Assembly (NCBI GenBank): GCA_023212695.1
Contig: JALCCG010000106.1
Location: forward strand, 1-64,000
DNA length: 64,000 nucleotides
Direction: 5' to 3'
Origin: Sporisorium sorghi
Lineage: Eukaryota > Basidiomycota > Ustilaginomycetes > Ustilaginales > Ustilaginaceae
The notes beneath the pieces were generated by a model. That model made no database searches, was not told the origin of the DNA, and saw only the letters and a list, made by a program, of their open reading frames with translations. The position numbers and the translations under genes are program-made. Each line of letters starts with the position of its first letter. Position 1 is the stretch's first letter. Shown here one piece after another: positions 47,722 to 57,203 of the stretch.

Positions 47722-47895
47722 ACACACCATCCAAAAGAAAGCAAAAGAAAGTGTCCATATTGCACCCCCATTCTCATCCTCGCACGCTACACCCGCTCTG
47801 CTCCTCATCACTCGTCCTTCTTCCCTCGTCCCTGCACCCTCCTCACTCCCTCCTCGCTGCTCCCTTCCCACTTTGCTCGCTGTCGCTCCCCACCC

Positions 47896-49185
47896 TTACT
47901 GATAGTTTTGCAACGTGAACGGACACACAACCCCTCCAACCTGCGCACTCGTCGCCTTCCTGCCCAACAACCCCTTCACATTCATCCCCAACTCAATCCC
48001 CAGATTCAACGTCGGCCGCTGCACCCCATCATAATGCGGGCCACAGCCCTTGTAAAAGTCCTGAAACGTCTGGTCGCCGCTTGAGTTCAAACTGACATAG
48101 CTGAACTGCACTGGGAACTGGAACGCTGTGTTTCCCCTCGGCTTGAACGTGTATGCGTCGAGGTGGCCTTGGCCGACTTTGATGTACGTGTTGAGGTCGG
48201 TGACTTTGAGGGTGAGGTCGGTGGCGTGGGTGGGGATCCAGGCGTCGCGGTTGGAGGCGCGGAGGTTGAAGCCCATGGTCATGCTGAAGTTTGTTGGGGA
48301 GTGGTTGACTTGCATGCTTGCGCCGTTGGGGATGGCTACGACGGGGTTTGTCGAGAGGATCGCGAACGTCGGTACGCGCGGGATGACGAAGAATAGCATG
48401 ACGCCGAGCGCGATTAGCGCGAAGAAGGCCAGGAACACCGCGACACGCGGGCTGAGCCAACCCCACAGATGGTCCTGGCCCGAGACCCACAGCTGGCACT
48501 TGCGGCGGCGGTGGGTGCGCTTCTTGCGCCGTTTGGAGGAGCGCGTCATGCCGCGCAGCTCTTCCTTGGTGTACTCATTGCCGAGCGCGGGCACGGTGAT
48601 GAGCTCGATCCCCGTCGTCGAGTCGGCGTGCTGCGGGCCCATACCGCTGATCGTATTGTTCGCGGCCGCAGCGCTGGAGAACGTACTGTTGCGATTTGCC
48701 CCTGTCTGCTGGATAACGGACCGACGCGGATCCGCATTGCGCACATCAAACCCAAACGCTTCCGACGGCAACAGCGACTTGCGATTGCCACTCGCCCCCG
48801 CAGCCAACGGCACAGCATCCGAATACGGCGTCTCGACAAGCGACGGCTTGCTCGCATCCCAATACGCATCGTTCTGACTCGCCAGCCCGGACGTCGAGCT
48901 GCGATGCGGCATCGGCCGCGTCATGTTGAAATCGTCATACACGTTCCAGTCCTCATCCTCGTCATCCTCCTCCTCGTCGTCGTCGTCGTGGTGGTCGTCG
49001 CCGGGTGCACGTGCATAGCCATACGAGTTGGTGGTGCGTGCATCGTATGCACCAGAAGTAGCAAAAGGAGAGTCGACCGACGCTCGAACGGGATAGTCGA
49101 ATTGGGAGGACGCAGCGCCGGCATTGGTGTTTTGGTGGCTGCTATACGCATCGGCTGCCGAAGCGTAGTGATACGGATCAGCCAT
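47896..49185 (-). CDS. Single-pass membrane protein with LEA2-like C-terminal domain
   Basis: 429 aa. I recognise the architecture but no named gene. Residues 1-215 are disordered with an acidic Asp/Glu run (about 70-80). A cluster of basic residues (SSKRRKKRTHRRRK) precedes one transmembrane segment at about 244-272 (VAVFLAFFALIALGVMLFFV). The C-terminal domain has the beta-rich pattern of LEA14/LEA_2 domains: NPVVAIPNGASMQVNHSP, then FSMTMGFNLRASNRD, then LTLKVTDLNTYIKVGQGHL, ending near a conserved Cys. Type II orientation with the domain outside or in a lumen is likely. Such proteins in yeast act at vacuole or cell-surface membranes. The open frame extends to a GTG at 49497; the ATG at 49185 is used. 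Confidence 0.75.
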   Translation of the reverse strand: MADPYHYASAADAYSSHQNTNAGAASSQFDYPVRASVDSPFATSGAYDARTTNSYGYARAPGDDHHDDDDEEEDDEDEDWNVYDDFNMTRPMPHRSSTSGLASQNDAYWDASKPSLVETPYSDAVPLAAGASGNRKSLLPSEAFGFDVRNADPRRSVIQQTGANRNSTFSSAAAANNTISGMGPQHADSTTGIELITVPALGNEYTKEELRGMTRSSKRRKKRTHRRRKCQLWVSGQDHLWGWLSPRVAVFLAFFALIALGVMLFFVIPRVPTFAILSTNPVVAIPNGASMQVNHSPTNFSMTMGFNLRASNRDAWIPTHATDLTLKVTDLNTYIKVGQGHLDAYTFKPRGNTAFQFPVQFSYVSLNSSGDQTFQDFYKGCGPHYDGVQRPTLNLGIELGMNVKGLLGRKATSAQVGGVVCPFTLQNYQ

Positions 49186-49717
49186 GTTGATGGTGACTGA
49201 GCCGTGATGAGGCGATGTCGGTGTTGGTGATGGTGGGAAGAGAGAGAGAGAGCCGGTGATTGTTGGTAGAGCCGAAAATAGGAGAGCGATCCGATGGGGC
49301 GCAGCAGCAGCAGCAGAGAGCACTTCATTCGGAGTGTGGGTGTGCGTGCACTGTTCTCTCCTCAACTGCCCCTCCCCTTTACGCTGGAATGCTGGGCTAA
49401 CTAGCGAACGGCGCTCTTCCGACGCGCTGTCCAGTTGGAAATTTTTGTGAATCCAACACATCACACACATCTCGCACTCGCCCTTCTCCAAAATCACAAT
49501 TTATCGCCAACTAGGACCCTTGATTTGTCCACACTCGTCTAGTGCCTCTTCTCGCGCTCTGCTCATCGTGCATCGTGCGTGCATCGTCCGATCGGACCCT
49601 TTCCCTTCAACACACACTCGAGCACAGTCACAAATATCAAAGCAACCCCTTGACTCTGATGATGTCGACCAACGACGACGTTTCCATGACTTTCATTATC
49701 CCATCAAGCGTTCTTCA
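49186..49717. other. Spacer between the LEA2-like gene promoter and the PH-domain gene 3' end
   Basis: 532 bp with CT-rich and GCA-rich patches. The extension of the neighbouring open frame from 49185 to 49497 lacks an ATG. No further structure was seen. Confidence 0.45.
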
Positions 49718-52663
49718 TCACGGCGCATCGTTGTCAGTCTGACCACCTGCGCCTGCAGCCTGAGCAGCCTTCTGACTCGCCTTGAACTTCTTCAGCAGCA
49801 TCACCGACGGCGGCGGCAACACATCGACAAACCCAGGCACGATCGCCGGCGAGACATTGTAGCCTCCTCCGCCACCGCTGGTGCCGCCACCGCTGCCCTT
49901 CCGCGACGACGCGCTACTCGACGACGGATGAGGCGACGCTTCGCGCGAGACGGCGCGGCTGCTGGGCGACGAGTTGGCTGGGGTGCTTCGACCGCGCCCA
50001 AGCCCAGCTACCTTGGGTTCGGAGCTTGAGGCGGTGAACGAGCGCGATCGCAGTGTTGCAATGCTGCTGGGAAGGCGGTCGCCAGGGTCGGGCGAGCGCG
50101 AGGTTGACCCGCTGCCTGCGCTTTGGCGTCGACGGCGAGTTGAGCTGCTGGTGGTCAAGTGCGCATTTGTGCCGCCCAGCATCAGCCCGGGCTCCAGGTG
50201 CGGCAGGGATGGGCTTTGGGCCAAGTGTCGTGGTCTCGCCCCACTGCTACCACCGGGTTGATGCAACGCCGATGAGTCGGTCGGCGTGCTACTGCTCGTC
50301 GCCGTCTTGCCGGAGAGCGCAGCGTACATGCCTCCAGGCATCACCTCGTGCTTCCGACCGATGCGCTGTGCCGCGCTCTGATCCGCTTTCGCCTGCATCA
50401 CCGTATCCCTCCGCGTCTGCTGCTGCTGTATCGCCAGCGCATGCTCCAGCTCAGCAGGCGGCGCAACCTCTTCGCGCTCTGACTCGCTCGACCACTGGTC
50501 CGCATCCTCCCACTCCTTAGGCCATCCGCTCGGTCGCAGTCTCGTCCTCGATCGAGCATTCCTCCCGCCAGCAACGCCTCGTCCGGTTCGGCCCGCTGCC
50601 ACAGTCCCACCGCGTCCAGCCACAATCGCACGGAACACCGCTTTGCGTCGCCAGTTGTCCACCTCGCTCGACGACGACAGTGACCACGATGCGGCCGTGG
50701 CAGCGCATCGATACCACGCGCGCAGCAGCAGCGTCGAGAGCGCCTGGTGGTCAAAGTGCGAGATGCACCGCAGCGCCAACGTCGCTCCCGCATCGCTCGA
50801 CGACAGGCTTCCAGGCGACGACGCCGTCATCCAGCTCGGTGGTGTTGCTGCTCCTGTACTTGATTTGGGCGACAAAGCCACAGCGATGCTGCACCGAGGC
50901 ATCGCTTCCAATCCAGGCAGAGCTGCATTGTGAGGCACGGGATGATCCGCATCCACGGCCACCCAATCGATCGAGCGCAGCGACCACACTTGCTCGGCGA
51001 CGGGCAACACCGCCTCGCCCGCCCTTGGCTTCTTGCGGTACAGATCGATGCGCCACCCTTTCACCGTCATCCAGTGCAGCTTCCATTTGCCCATTTTGCC
51101 GGATCCTTTCGCCGACTTGTCCGACTTGCCAGCTGCAGCTCCGCCTTTGAGGACGTACACCCATCCTTCAAAGTACGGCTCCAGACACGAGGCGTCAGCG
51201 TCCGGTCCTGCATCTGCCTCCTGCCCCCACGTCTGCTTGAAAAGTCCCTTACTGCTGCTGTTCGACCCAGCCGCCGTAGTCGCAGCGCCAGCAGAAGCGA
51301 CGCGGATCGTGTCGTGCAAGCTGATCGGCGGGATGTAGACGCGCTCGGTCGGAATATTCCACTGCAGTTCGAGCAGCTCGTACGGCCGGATCAGCGACGC
51401 AGCCACCGTCTTCCACTCTTCCAACTCGCAGCCGTTGGCAGACGACAACACCGCATATTTGGACGACAGCGGATGAGAGCTGTCCTTCCAGCCGCGCGAG
51501 ATCTCGTCCAGTCGTATCCCCGCAATGTACTGCTCGCGATCGTCTACAGCAGCGGGTGTAGCAGACGTCGAGCCGTCCGACGACTTCTTGCGCAGCGCTT
51601 TGATGTTTCGCTGCTTGACCGTAGAGAAGCCGCCGCCATCGTCGTCGTCATCGTCATCATCGAACTCGCCTCGAACCGAACCCTTGAGCAGCTCCAGCAA
51701 GTCGGGCTGCGGTCCTTCTCGACGTTGACTCGACTCGGCCACCATTTTGCGCACTGCGGGTCTTGGCAGCGACGAGTCGCGAACCGGCGATGTCACGGCA
51801 GCAGGCATGGGCGGCGGTGGCGGCATGTCGTCCCTGGCCGCACGCGATCGCAGTACATCGGCAGCAGTCACCGTCTTGCTGCGTGGCCGTGCCGACGAAG
51901 ACGCTGACGAGGGCGAGCCGGACAACAGTGCCGTCGAGGGCTGTAGCGGGCTCGACAGGGGTGCAAATGCAGCGGAGGCCATGGGCGGGCTCGAGTGCGG
52001 ATCCGACAGAGGCGATGCTTCGGCCTGCGTGCCCCACTGCATCACCAATGCATCGTCGTCGGCCGCAGTCACAAGTTCAGCCGACGAGGGCGAGCTGATG
52101 GACGCGAGCGAGTTGAACGACTCGCATGCGCCAGGCTGTGTGTAGAAGATGGCCGGGGTCGGGCCAGGGCCTGGGCCTGGGTTCAAGCGGGTTGGACGTT
52201 TGGGTGGAGTTGCAGCTGTCGCATGCAAGCTGTCGCTACGCGGCGACGAAGTGGCACCCGCATGCGCATTGCTGCTGGTGGAAGGCGATGCACCCATACG
52301 AGGAGAGCGCCCGTTGTCGCTACCAAACGTGCAGCTTGAAGCGATGGTGGGCGTCGAAGTGTAGCTGTGAGCGGAAGAGCTTTTGCGTCGAGGGGAAGAA
52401 TGCAGCTGTGTCACCGACAGATTCGCCTCGCGCTGAACCGTGCTGTTGTTGGCGGTAATTGTACCCATAGATTCTCGACGAGCGTTCCACTGGGACAACC
52501 TGTTTCGCGCTTGATCTTCTTCGAGCTTTGCATTGCGATCTCCCGTGATCAGCGAGGCGTCGAGGCGGATGGCGATCTCGTTGACGGCGTGCGAGTGCGA
52601 GTGCGAGTGCGACTGGGAGAAGGAAGAATCCGAGGCAGCGCTGGCATCCGAGCTAAAGGCGGC

Positions 52664-52711
<48 letters not shown>

Positions 52712-53758
52712 CGTAGCCGCTCCCCAGTCGGACGGCGTGGAAGGAGACGAGGTCGCAAGGGTCGAGTTGGAGATTTGGCGAGCAATGGCTGCGGATGACG
52801 AGCCAAACGCATCGTCGCTGGTCGACTTGGCTGACGAGCTGCTGCCGGCGGCGCTGCCCGCGCCGAATGTGCTCGACATGGGCACGCGAGGCAAGGCATG
52901 CAAGGCATGCAAGGCAGTGGTGCGTGAGAGTGGAGACGCGGATTCGTACGGAAGAGTCTGCTGCGATGTAGAAGCTGAGGGCAATGCCACCTGAGCCTGA
53001 CGTGGGCTATATGCGTTGTCAAACGTAGGCAGCGGCGGAACAGGCGGCGGTGGTGACGCAGCGTGCAAAGCTCTCGCCTGGCCATGGCCGTGATGGCTGC
53101 GTGGAGACTTGCTCGACCGGCTCGTGTGCGCAAGAGAGGCACTGATCGCGGTCACCACATCGGTGAGATCCGGAGGAGGACACGGGAAAGATCTGGGCAG
53201 AGCATAGGTGCGATGCTTGATCACCTTGTCGTGGCCTGCGACGGGAGCGATCTTTGCATGTGCGGACGCGTTGACTGCATCCTGATAGAAACGGTAGGAG
53301 AGCGAAGGATCCTGGTCGGGCGCATTAGCCGCGAAGAGGGCGGTATCCTTGATGGAGCCGATCGTCTGACTAGGGCTGATGTGGATGCGCAACCAAATGT
53401 CTTTGGGCACAATGCGGACGTAGACGGGCAGACGCTTCGACGGCTTTTGCTGTGCTGCGCGCGTCTTTGGGCTTTGCACTGTGTCGGAGAAAGATGGCTG
53501 GCGTGATGGTGAAGCTGAAGCATAAGCAGATGATGAAGAGGATGCTGAAGCTGAAGGAGCTCTTTGTGCAGCGAGCGTGGGAAAGCTGCGATGCGAGGAA
53601 GAGGATGCAGAGCTGGTGGATCGAGTGGTAGCCAGCGAAGGTTTCTGTTGCATGGTTGCCAAGGGCGAACGGCTCGCATCCCATTTCGAGGTCCAAGCAA
53701 GTGGCTCGGCCGAGGGACCAGCCTGCTGAGTCGTCGTTGACCGAGTATGCCCATCCAT
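49718..53758 (-). CDS. Large PH-domain protein with N-terminal ubiquitin/RA-like region ('gene A')
   Basis: 1346 aa, probably a membrane- or cortex-associated signalling adaptor. After about 105 Ser-rich residues comes a compact conserved block at 109-190: PVYVRIVPKDIWLRIHISPS, QTIGSIKDTALF, DPSLSYRFYQDAVN, IAPVAGHDKVIKHRTYALP. Its pattern suggests a beta-grasp (ubiquitin/RA-like) fold. The middle 600 residues are low complexity, with a Ser/Asn run from a TGC repeat at about 52670-52709. A PH domain spans about 857-1025 (CLEPYFEGWVYVLKGG, KWKLHWMTVKGWRIDLYRKK, WSLRSIDWVAVD) with an insert before the last helix (HFDHQALSTLLLRAWYR). The C-terminus is Ser/Gly-rich. Its first ~190 codons are duplicated 0.8 kb upstream. 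ATG at 53758. Confidence 0.82.
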
Positions 53759-54491
53759 CGTGTTGCGGTGCTCGCTAGATGCGAAGATGCCGATAGGTTA
53801 GTCGATGGTGAATCGTAAGCTGCCGATGAAGGGGCGGCGGTGCGCCCATGGATCAGTGCATGTCGAGGAGTCGTGATGAGTAGGACGAACGCCTTCGCCT
53901 GTTTCGTCTCGTATCTTTGATGCTGTCAGAGAGCGAGCAAGTTAAGGACGAGATGATGGTGAGAAGAGAAGAGGAGGAAACGATGGAAGAGACGGAAAGA
54001 GGAAAACCAACAAACCGACGATCGACAATTAAATACAGTAAATTAAATAATTATTTATTTATTAATTTAATCATTCGAACTGCCCTTTTACGCGAAAATG
54101 ATTTTGATTTTTTTTTTTTTTTTTTTTGATTTTTTTTTTTTCAGAAATCAATTTTTCGCTTCTTTTCATGCCGAGGCTTCTTTGCAACAGCGACCCGCTT
54201 TTCAGATGTGTCGTCTCAGCATCTCAATCCATGATCACAAAGAACACACACACACACACACACACACACAGATGGAGAGGAAGAGAAGGGGGGAAAAAAA
54301 AAAGAAAAAAGAAAAAAGAAAAAAAAAAAAAAAAAAGAACCGAATGCTTTGCGCCGTTGCGATGCTATGCAGTAAAGACGGACAAGGGTATGCGAGTGAA
54401 GTGCTGTCGAAAAAAGTGGTTGTTGTTGTTGATGTGGTTGTTCTTGTTTGTGTGGGAAGCGAGAGAACAAGCAGCAGCTCGGCAGCAGCGA
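53759..54491. other. Spacer 1 upstream of gene A
   Basis: 733 bp upstream of gene A and proposed to be one copy of a duplicated intergenic region. It holds T-rich interrupted runs at 54106-54143, (CA)n at about 54246-54270, and A-rich interrupted runs at 54295-54337. No gene was seen. The first bases upstream of the ATG (CTAGATGCGAAGATGCC) resemble those upstream of the second copy (CTAGATGTGATAGATGCC). Confidence 0.55.
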
Positions 54492-54521
54492 TCAGTACAG
54501 CGAGCCTTTGAGACTCCGCGG
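54492..54521 (-). pseudogene. Fossil of the 3' end of gene B (last 9 codons plus stop)
   Basis: The minus strand reads PRSLKGSLY followed by TGA, identical in protein to the end of gene B at 57233-57204. The two 30-base segments differ at six positions, all synonymous. The gene B-like sequence to the left of Pro is absent; instead gene A-like sequence begins 8 bases away. Confidence 0.7.
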
Positions 54522-54529
54522 CAACTGCA

Positions 54530-55097
54530 TCTAGGTAAGGCGTAGCTGCGATGCTTGACCACCTTATCGTGACCAGCTACGGGAGCGATCTTTGCATGTG
54601 CGGACGCATTGACTGCGTCTTGATAGAAACGATAAGAGAGCGAGGGGTCTTGTTCGGGCGCATTTGCTTTGAGAAGAGCGGCATCTTTGATGCTACCGAT
54701 AGTCTGGCTTGGATCGACGTGGATTCGCAACCAAATGTCTTTGGGCACGATGCGGATGTAGACGGGAACACGTTTGGTTTTCGGTTGTGTCGTGCGGTTC
54801 TCCAGGCTTTGGATTGTGCGGGAGTATGCTGAAGGACGTCAAGGTGAGATGTGAGACGGTGACGACAAGGGAAGCTGCTGCTGTCATTGGTGCGGCAAGA
54901 GTGGGAAAGCTGCGATGCGAAGAAGAGGAAGCTGAGCTGGTGGATCGAACGGTGGCTATCGAAGGTTTATGTTGCAGCTTTGCGGATCCTGCTGTCAAAG
55001 TAGAGTGGCCCGCGTCCCATCTCGAGGCTGCGCCAGAGCCAGAATACTCAGACGAGGGACCAGCCTGCTGATTGCCTGATCGAGTGTTGGCGTCCAT
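54530..55097 (-). pseudogene. Truncated, frameshifted duplicate of the start of gene A
   Basis: The copy opens with ATG at 55097 (MDANTRSGNQQAGPSSEY versus MDGHTRSTTTQQAGPSAEP in gene A) and keeps STSSASSSSHRSFPTLAA. It then loses frame in the following low-complexity part. In the shifted frame, after an in-frame TGA, it recovers RPSAYSRTIQS and the whole beta-grasp-like block (VYIRIVPKDIWLRIHVDPS through KHRSYALPR) with about nine substitutions in 78 residues. Similarity ends exactly after ALPR, at position 54530, eight bases from the gene B fossil. The block corresponds to gene A positions 53192-53758. It is not expected to make a functional protein. Confidence 0.85.
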
Positions 55098-55581
55098 CCT
55101 CCTTTAAATCCCTAGATGTGATAGATGCCAAGATGAGCTTGTGACGGATTGGCGTGGATAGAAGCTAAGCGGCTGTCTACCTGCTGCGCTTTTGTGTGAA
55201 AGCATTTCGAAGTAGTGATGGAATGGTGGTCGTCAGCTTGTCCTCTCTGTTGTTTGTAACATGTCGATCCAAGAGAAAGGTGTGTGTTATGACAATGAGG
55301 AGGAAGAAAGGGATGAAGAAGCGGGAATCGAGAGCAGTCATTCTTGTATCTATCACATCCACCGCTTCTATCGCAACCACTCGTCTCTACCGCATCCACC
55401 GCTTCTACTTGTCTATCACATCTACCACACCATCAACATACCACTTTGATTCGTCTCCACGACCAACACTCAACAAGCGAAAGAACTGTTCTTTGGTCCC
55501 GGTCTCGCCACTCCCCCGCCTACTCAAAAGAACTGTTCTTTCGCCCCCTCTTCCCCTCGGTCGGTCTCTTCCCTGCCAACT
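55098..55581. other. Part of spacer 2, 5' of the gene A copy
   Basis: 484 bp; no gene. CATCCACCGCTTCTA-type short repeats occur at about 55357-55413, and GAACTGTTCTTT occurs twice (near 55484 and 55521). Confidence 0.45.
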
Positions 55582-57038
55582 CTACGTGAGGTACGTCAGC
55601 TCATCAGCTCGTTCAGACATGACTTTGATTTCCGGAATACAATAGTTGCAAAGACTTTTCCTTTGAACTCGCCCAGCTAGTTTTCGTCGTTTCACATCAG
55701 TCACCCAGGCTTTTGCTTCCTCCATGTTTGTACGTCTGAAGTTTTGCTCCATACTCTTCCCAAATCCGTTGATCTTGACCCTTGCAACGAGCCAGTCGGG
55801 CCGTCCTGGCTTTGGATAAATGCACGACTCGCCTGTTGCGCTCGTAACGGTCCTGTTGAGACTGTTCGCCTGTTTTGTCTTCGACTCGAGATTGGTTTTG
55901 CGATTGTCCAGTCGAATCTGGTTGATGTGATCGTTGACATGGTCGTTCTGCTTGAGCGGATTGATCAGATTTGCCAAAGGTACCGGCCTACCGTTCAAAG
56001 CTATCATCGCATAACCCTCTTTTGAGACAAAGACGGGCTGGCGATAGAAGCGGATATAGTCGTCCTCGTCAACCAAAATCTGTTGCCCCGTGTTTGAAGC
56101 CGTAAGAAATGGCACCTGATCTTCCGTGAGCGGCACAACAACATTTCCGTCTTGGTTGGCGTTCTTCTCTGCTTCCTTCGCCTTTCTCTCGGCCACAATG
56201 GCATCCAACTTCGCTTCGCATTCCGCCTTAGTCTTCCCGGTACAGACATTCCTCTTTCCGATCTCTCCCACCCAAAGCTTCCGCTTCTTGGCGTAGGAAA
56301 CGCCTCCAGTACCTTGCTTTCGGCGAGGCGGTCTGGCGTTGCGCGCCTCAATCCAGGACTGATACTGCTCCGTTGCCCATTCTTCCTCATTCTCCGTCAT
56401 TCCAATGTCGTCCTCATTCTCCAGCGCAATCTTTCTTTTGTTGAGCTTGAAAGACATGATCCGGACCAGCTTGCCTTCTCGACAAGATTTGAAACCGTGA
56501 ACGAGCTCCATACTTAAGTGGAAGAGCGGGATCACCAGAGACATCGCAGTAAGCAGAGATCCTTGTGACCCCGTCAGTGTGGCTTTCGTGAACGCCTTTG
56601 AATTTTTCCGGCTGCCTGGCACGAGATTGATTGAAATTGTTCTCCGACACCGAGATAGCTCGCAGGTTCGTCCGTACATTGTTCCACGGCCGCCGGTCTC
56701 GATGATCGACTTGATAGTTTTTGGGGATGGGGAATGAGTAGATATGTCGACCGAGCGGGCTCCAAGAGAGAGTCTTCGACTTGATTGAAACAGCGCCAGA
56801 CTCGGCAAAAAGGAAAGAGACGCTGTTGTCCTCGAAAAGATGAGCGTCTTTTCCCGACAGAGTGATCTTTTTGTCGTCGCCGAAGAACCTTGTAACGGAG
56901 CCAGGTTCGACAGTGAGCGGCGGAAGAGTCTTGATAGCCCTTACTCGAAGACTCGGCGGGTGCCTCGTACTCGTTCTCTTTATCTTCGTCCCGGTTTCTT
57001 TTCTGAGTCTGCGCCTTATCACTTGGCTTCGAAACCAT
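55582..57038 (-). pseudogene. HNH endonuclease-like gene with two HNH motifs and an AP2-like segment, in three frames
   Basis: A natural start MVSKPSDKAQTQKRNRDEDK lies at 57038. By about 56950 the coding signal moves to a second frame with HNH motif 1 (QVDHRDRRPWNNVRTNLRAI then NNFNQSR; about 56620-56710). From about 56500 it moves to a third frame, which carries an AP2-like DNA-binding segment (GGVSYAKKRKLWVGEI; 56195-56305). The same frame has HNH motif 2 (VNDHINQIRLDNRKTNLES then ANSLN; 55855-55950), a second AP2-like segment (WLVARVKINGFGKS), and the stop at 55582. The histidine and asparagine residues of both HNH motifs are intact. Each frame change needs a net length of 1 modulo 3. Either two introns or two frameshifts explain this; I found no convincing splice pair. 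HNH/AP2 proteins are typical of phage and organelle selfish endonucleases. It lies 165 bp downstream of gene B, same strand. Confidence 0.7.
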
Positions 57039-57203
57039 GTCGATCAGTTAATTGCTGCTTGGGTTGCTTCTGGAACATTGTAAACGCGTAGATGATGGTG
57101 CAGAGACGAGAGACTAAGGACAGACTCATGGCTGGGTCGAGTGACCTTGGCTGAGTCGACTGTATGCACTGAGCAGATTGCTGAGTCAGCTGATCCGTGC
57201 TCC
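57039..57203. other. Short spacer between the HNH gene and gene B
   Basis: 165 bp, no gene. It contains repeated TGAGTCGACTG/GAGTCAGCTGA-like GAGTC motifs. Confidence 0.4.

Larger units (their letters stand above)
46853..47895. other. Convergent spacer with minisatellite and CA repeat
   Basis: 1.04 kb with no supported gene. It holds an imperfect minisatellite at about 46945-47120, a (CA)n tract at 47689-47710, and CT/TC-rich sequence throughout 47240-47890. The plus-strand frames at 47321-48084 are made of this His/Thr/Ser-coding repeat sequence. Confidence 0.5.

Noticed and set aside
47321..48084. Plus-strand open frames downstream of NOC3
   Set aside because: His/Thr/Ser/Pro-rich translation of CA and CT repeat sequence.
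54693..55097. Intron as the cause of the frame change in the gene A copy
   Set aside because: The available GT-AG span would be under about 50 bases with no branch site, and gene A has no intron there; a frameshift is simpler.
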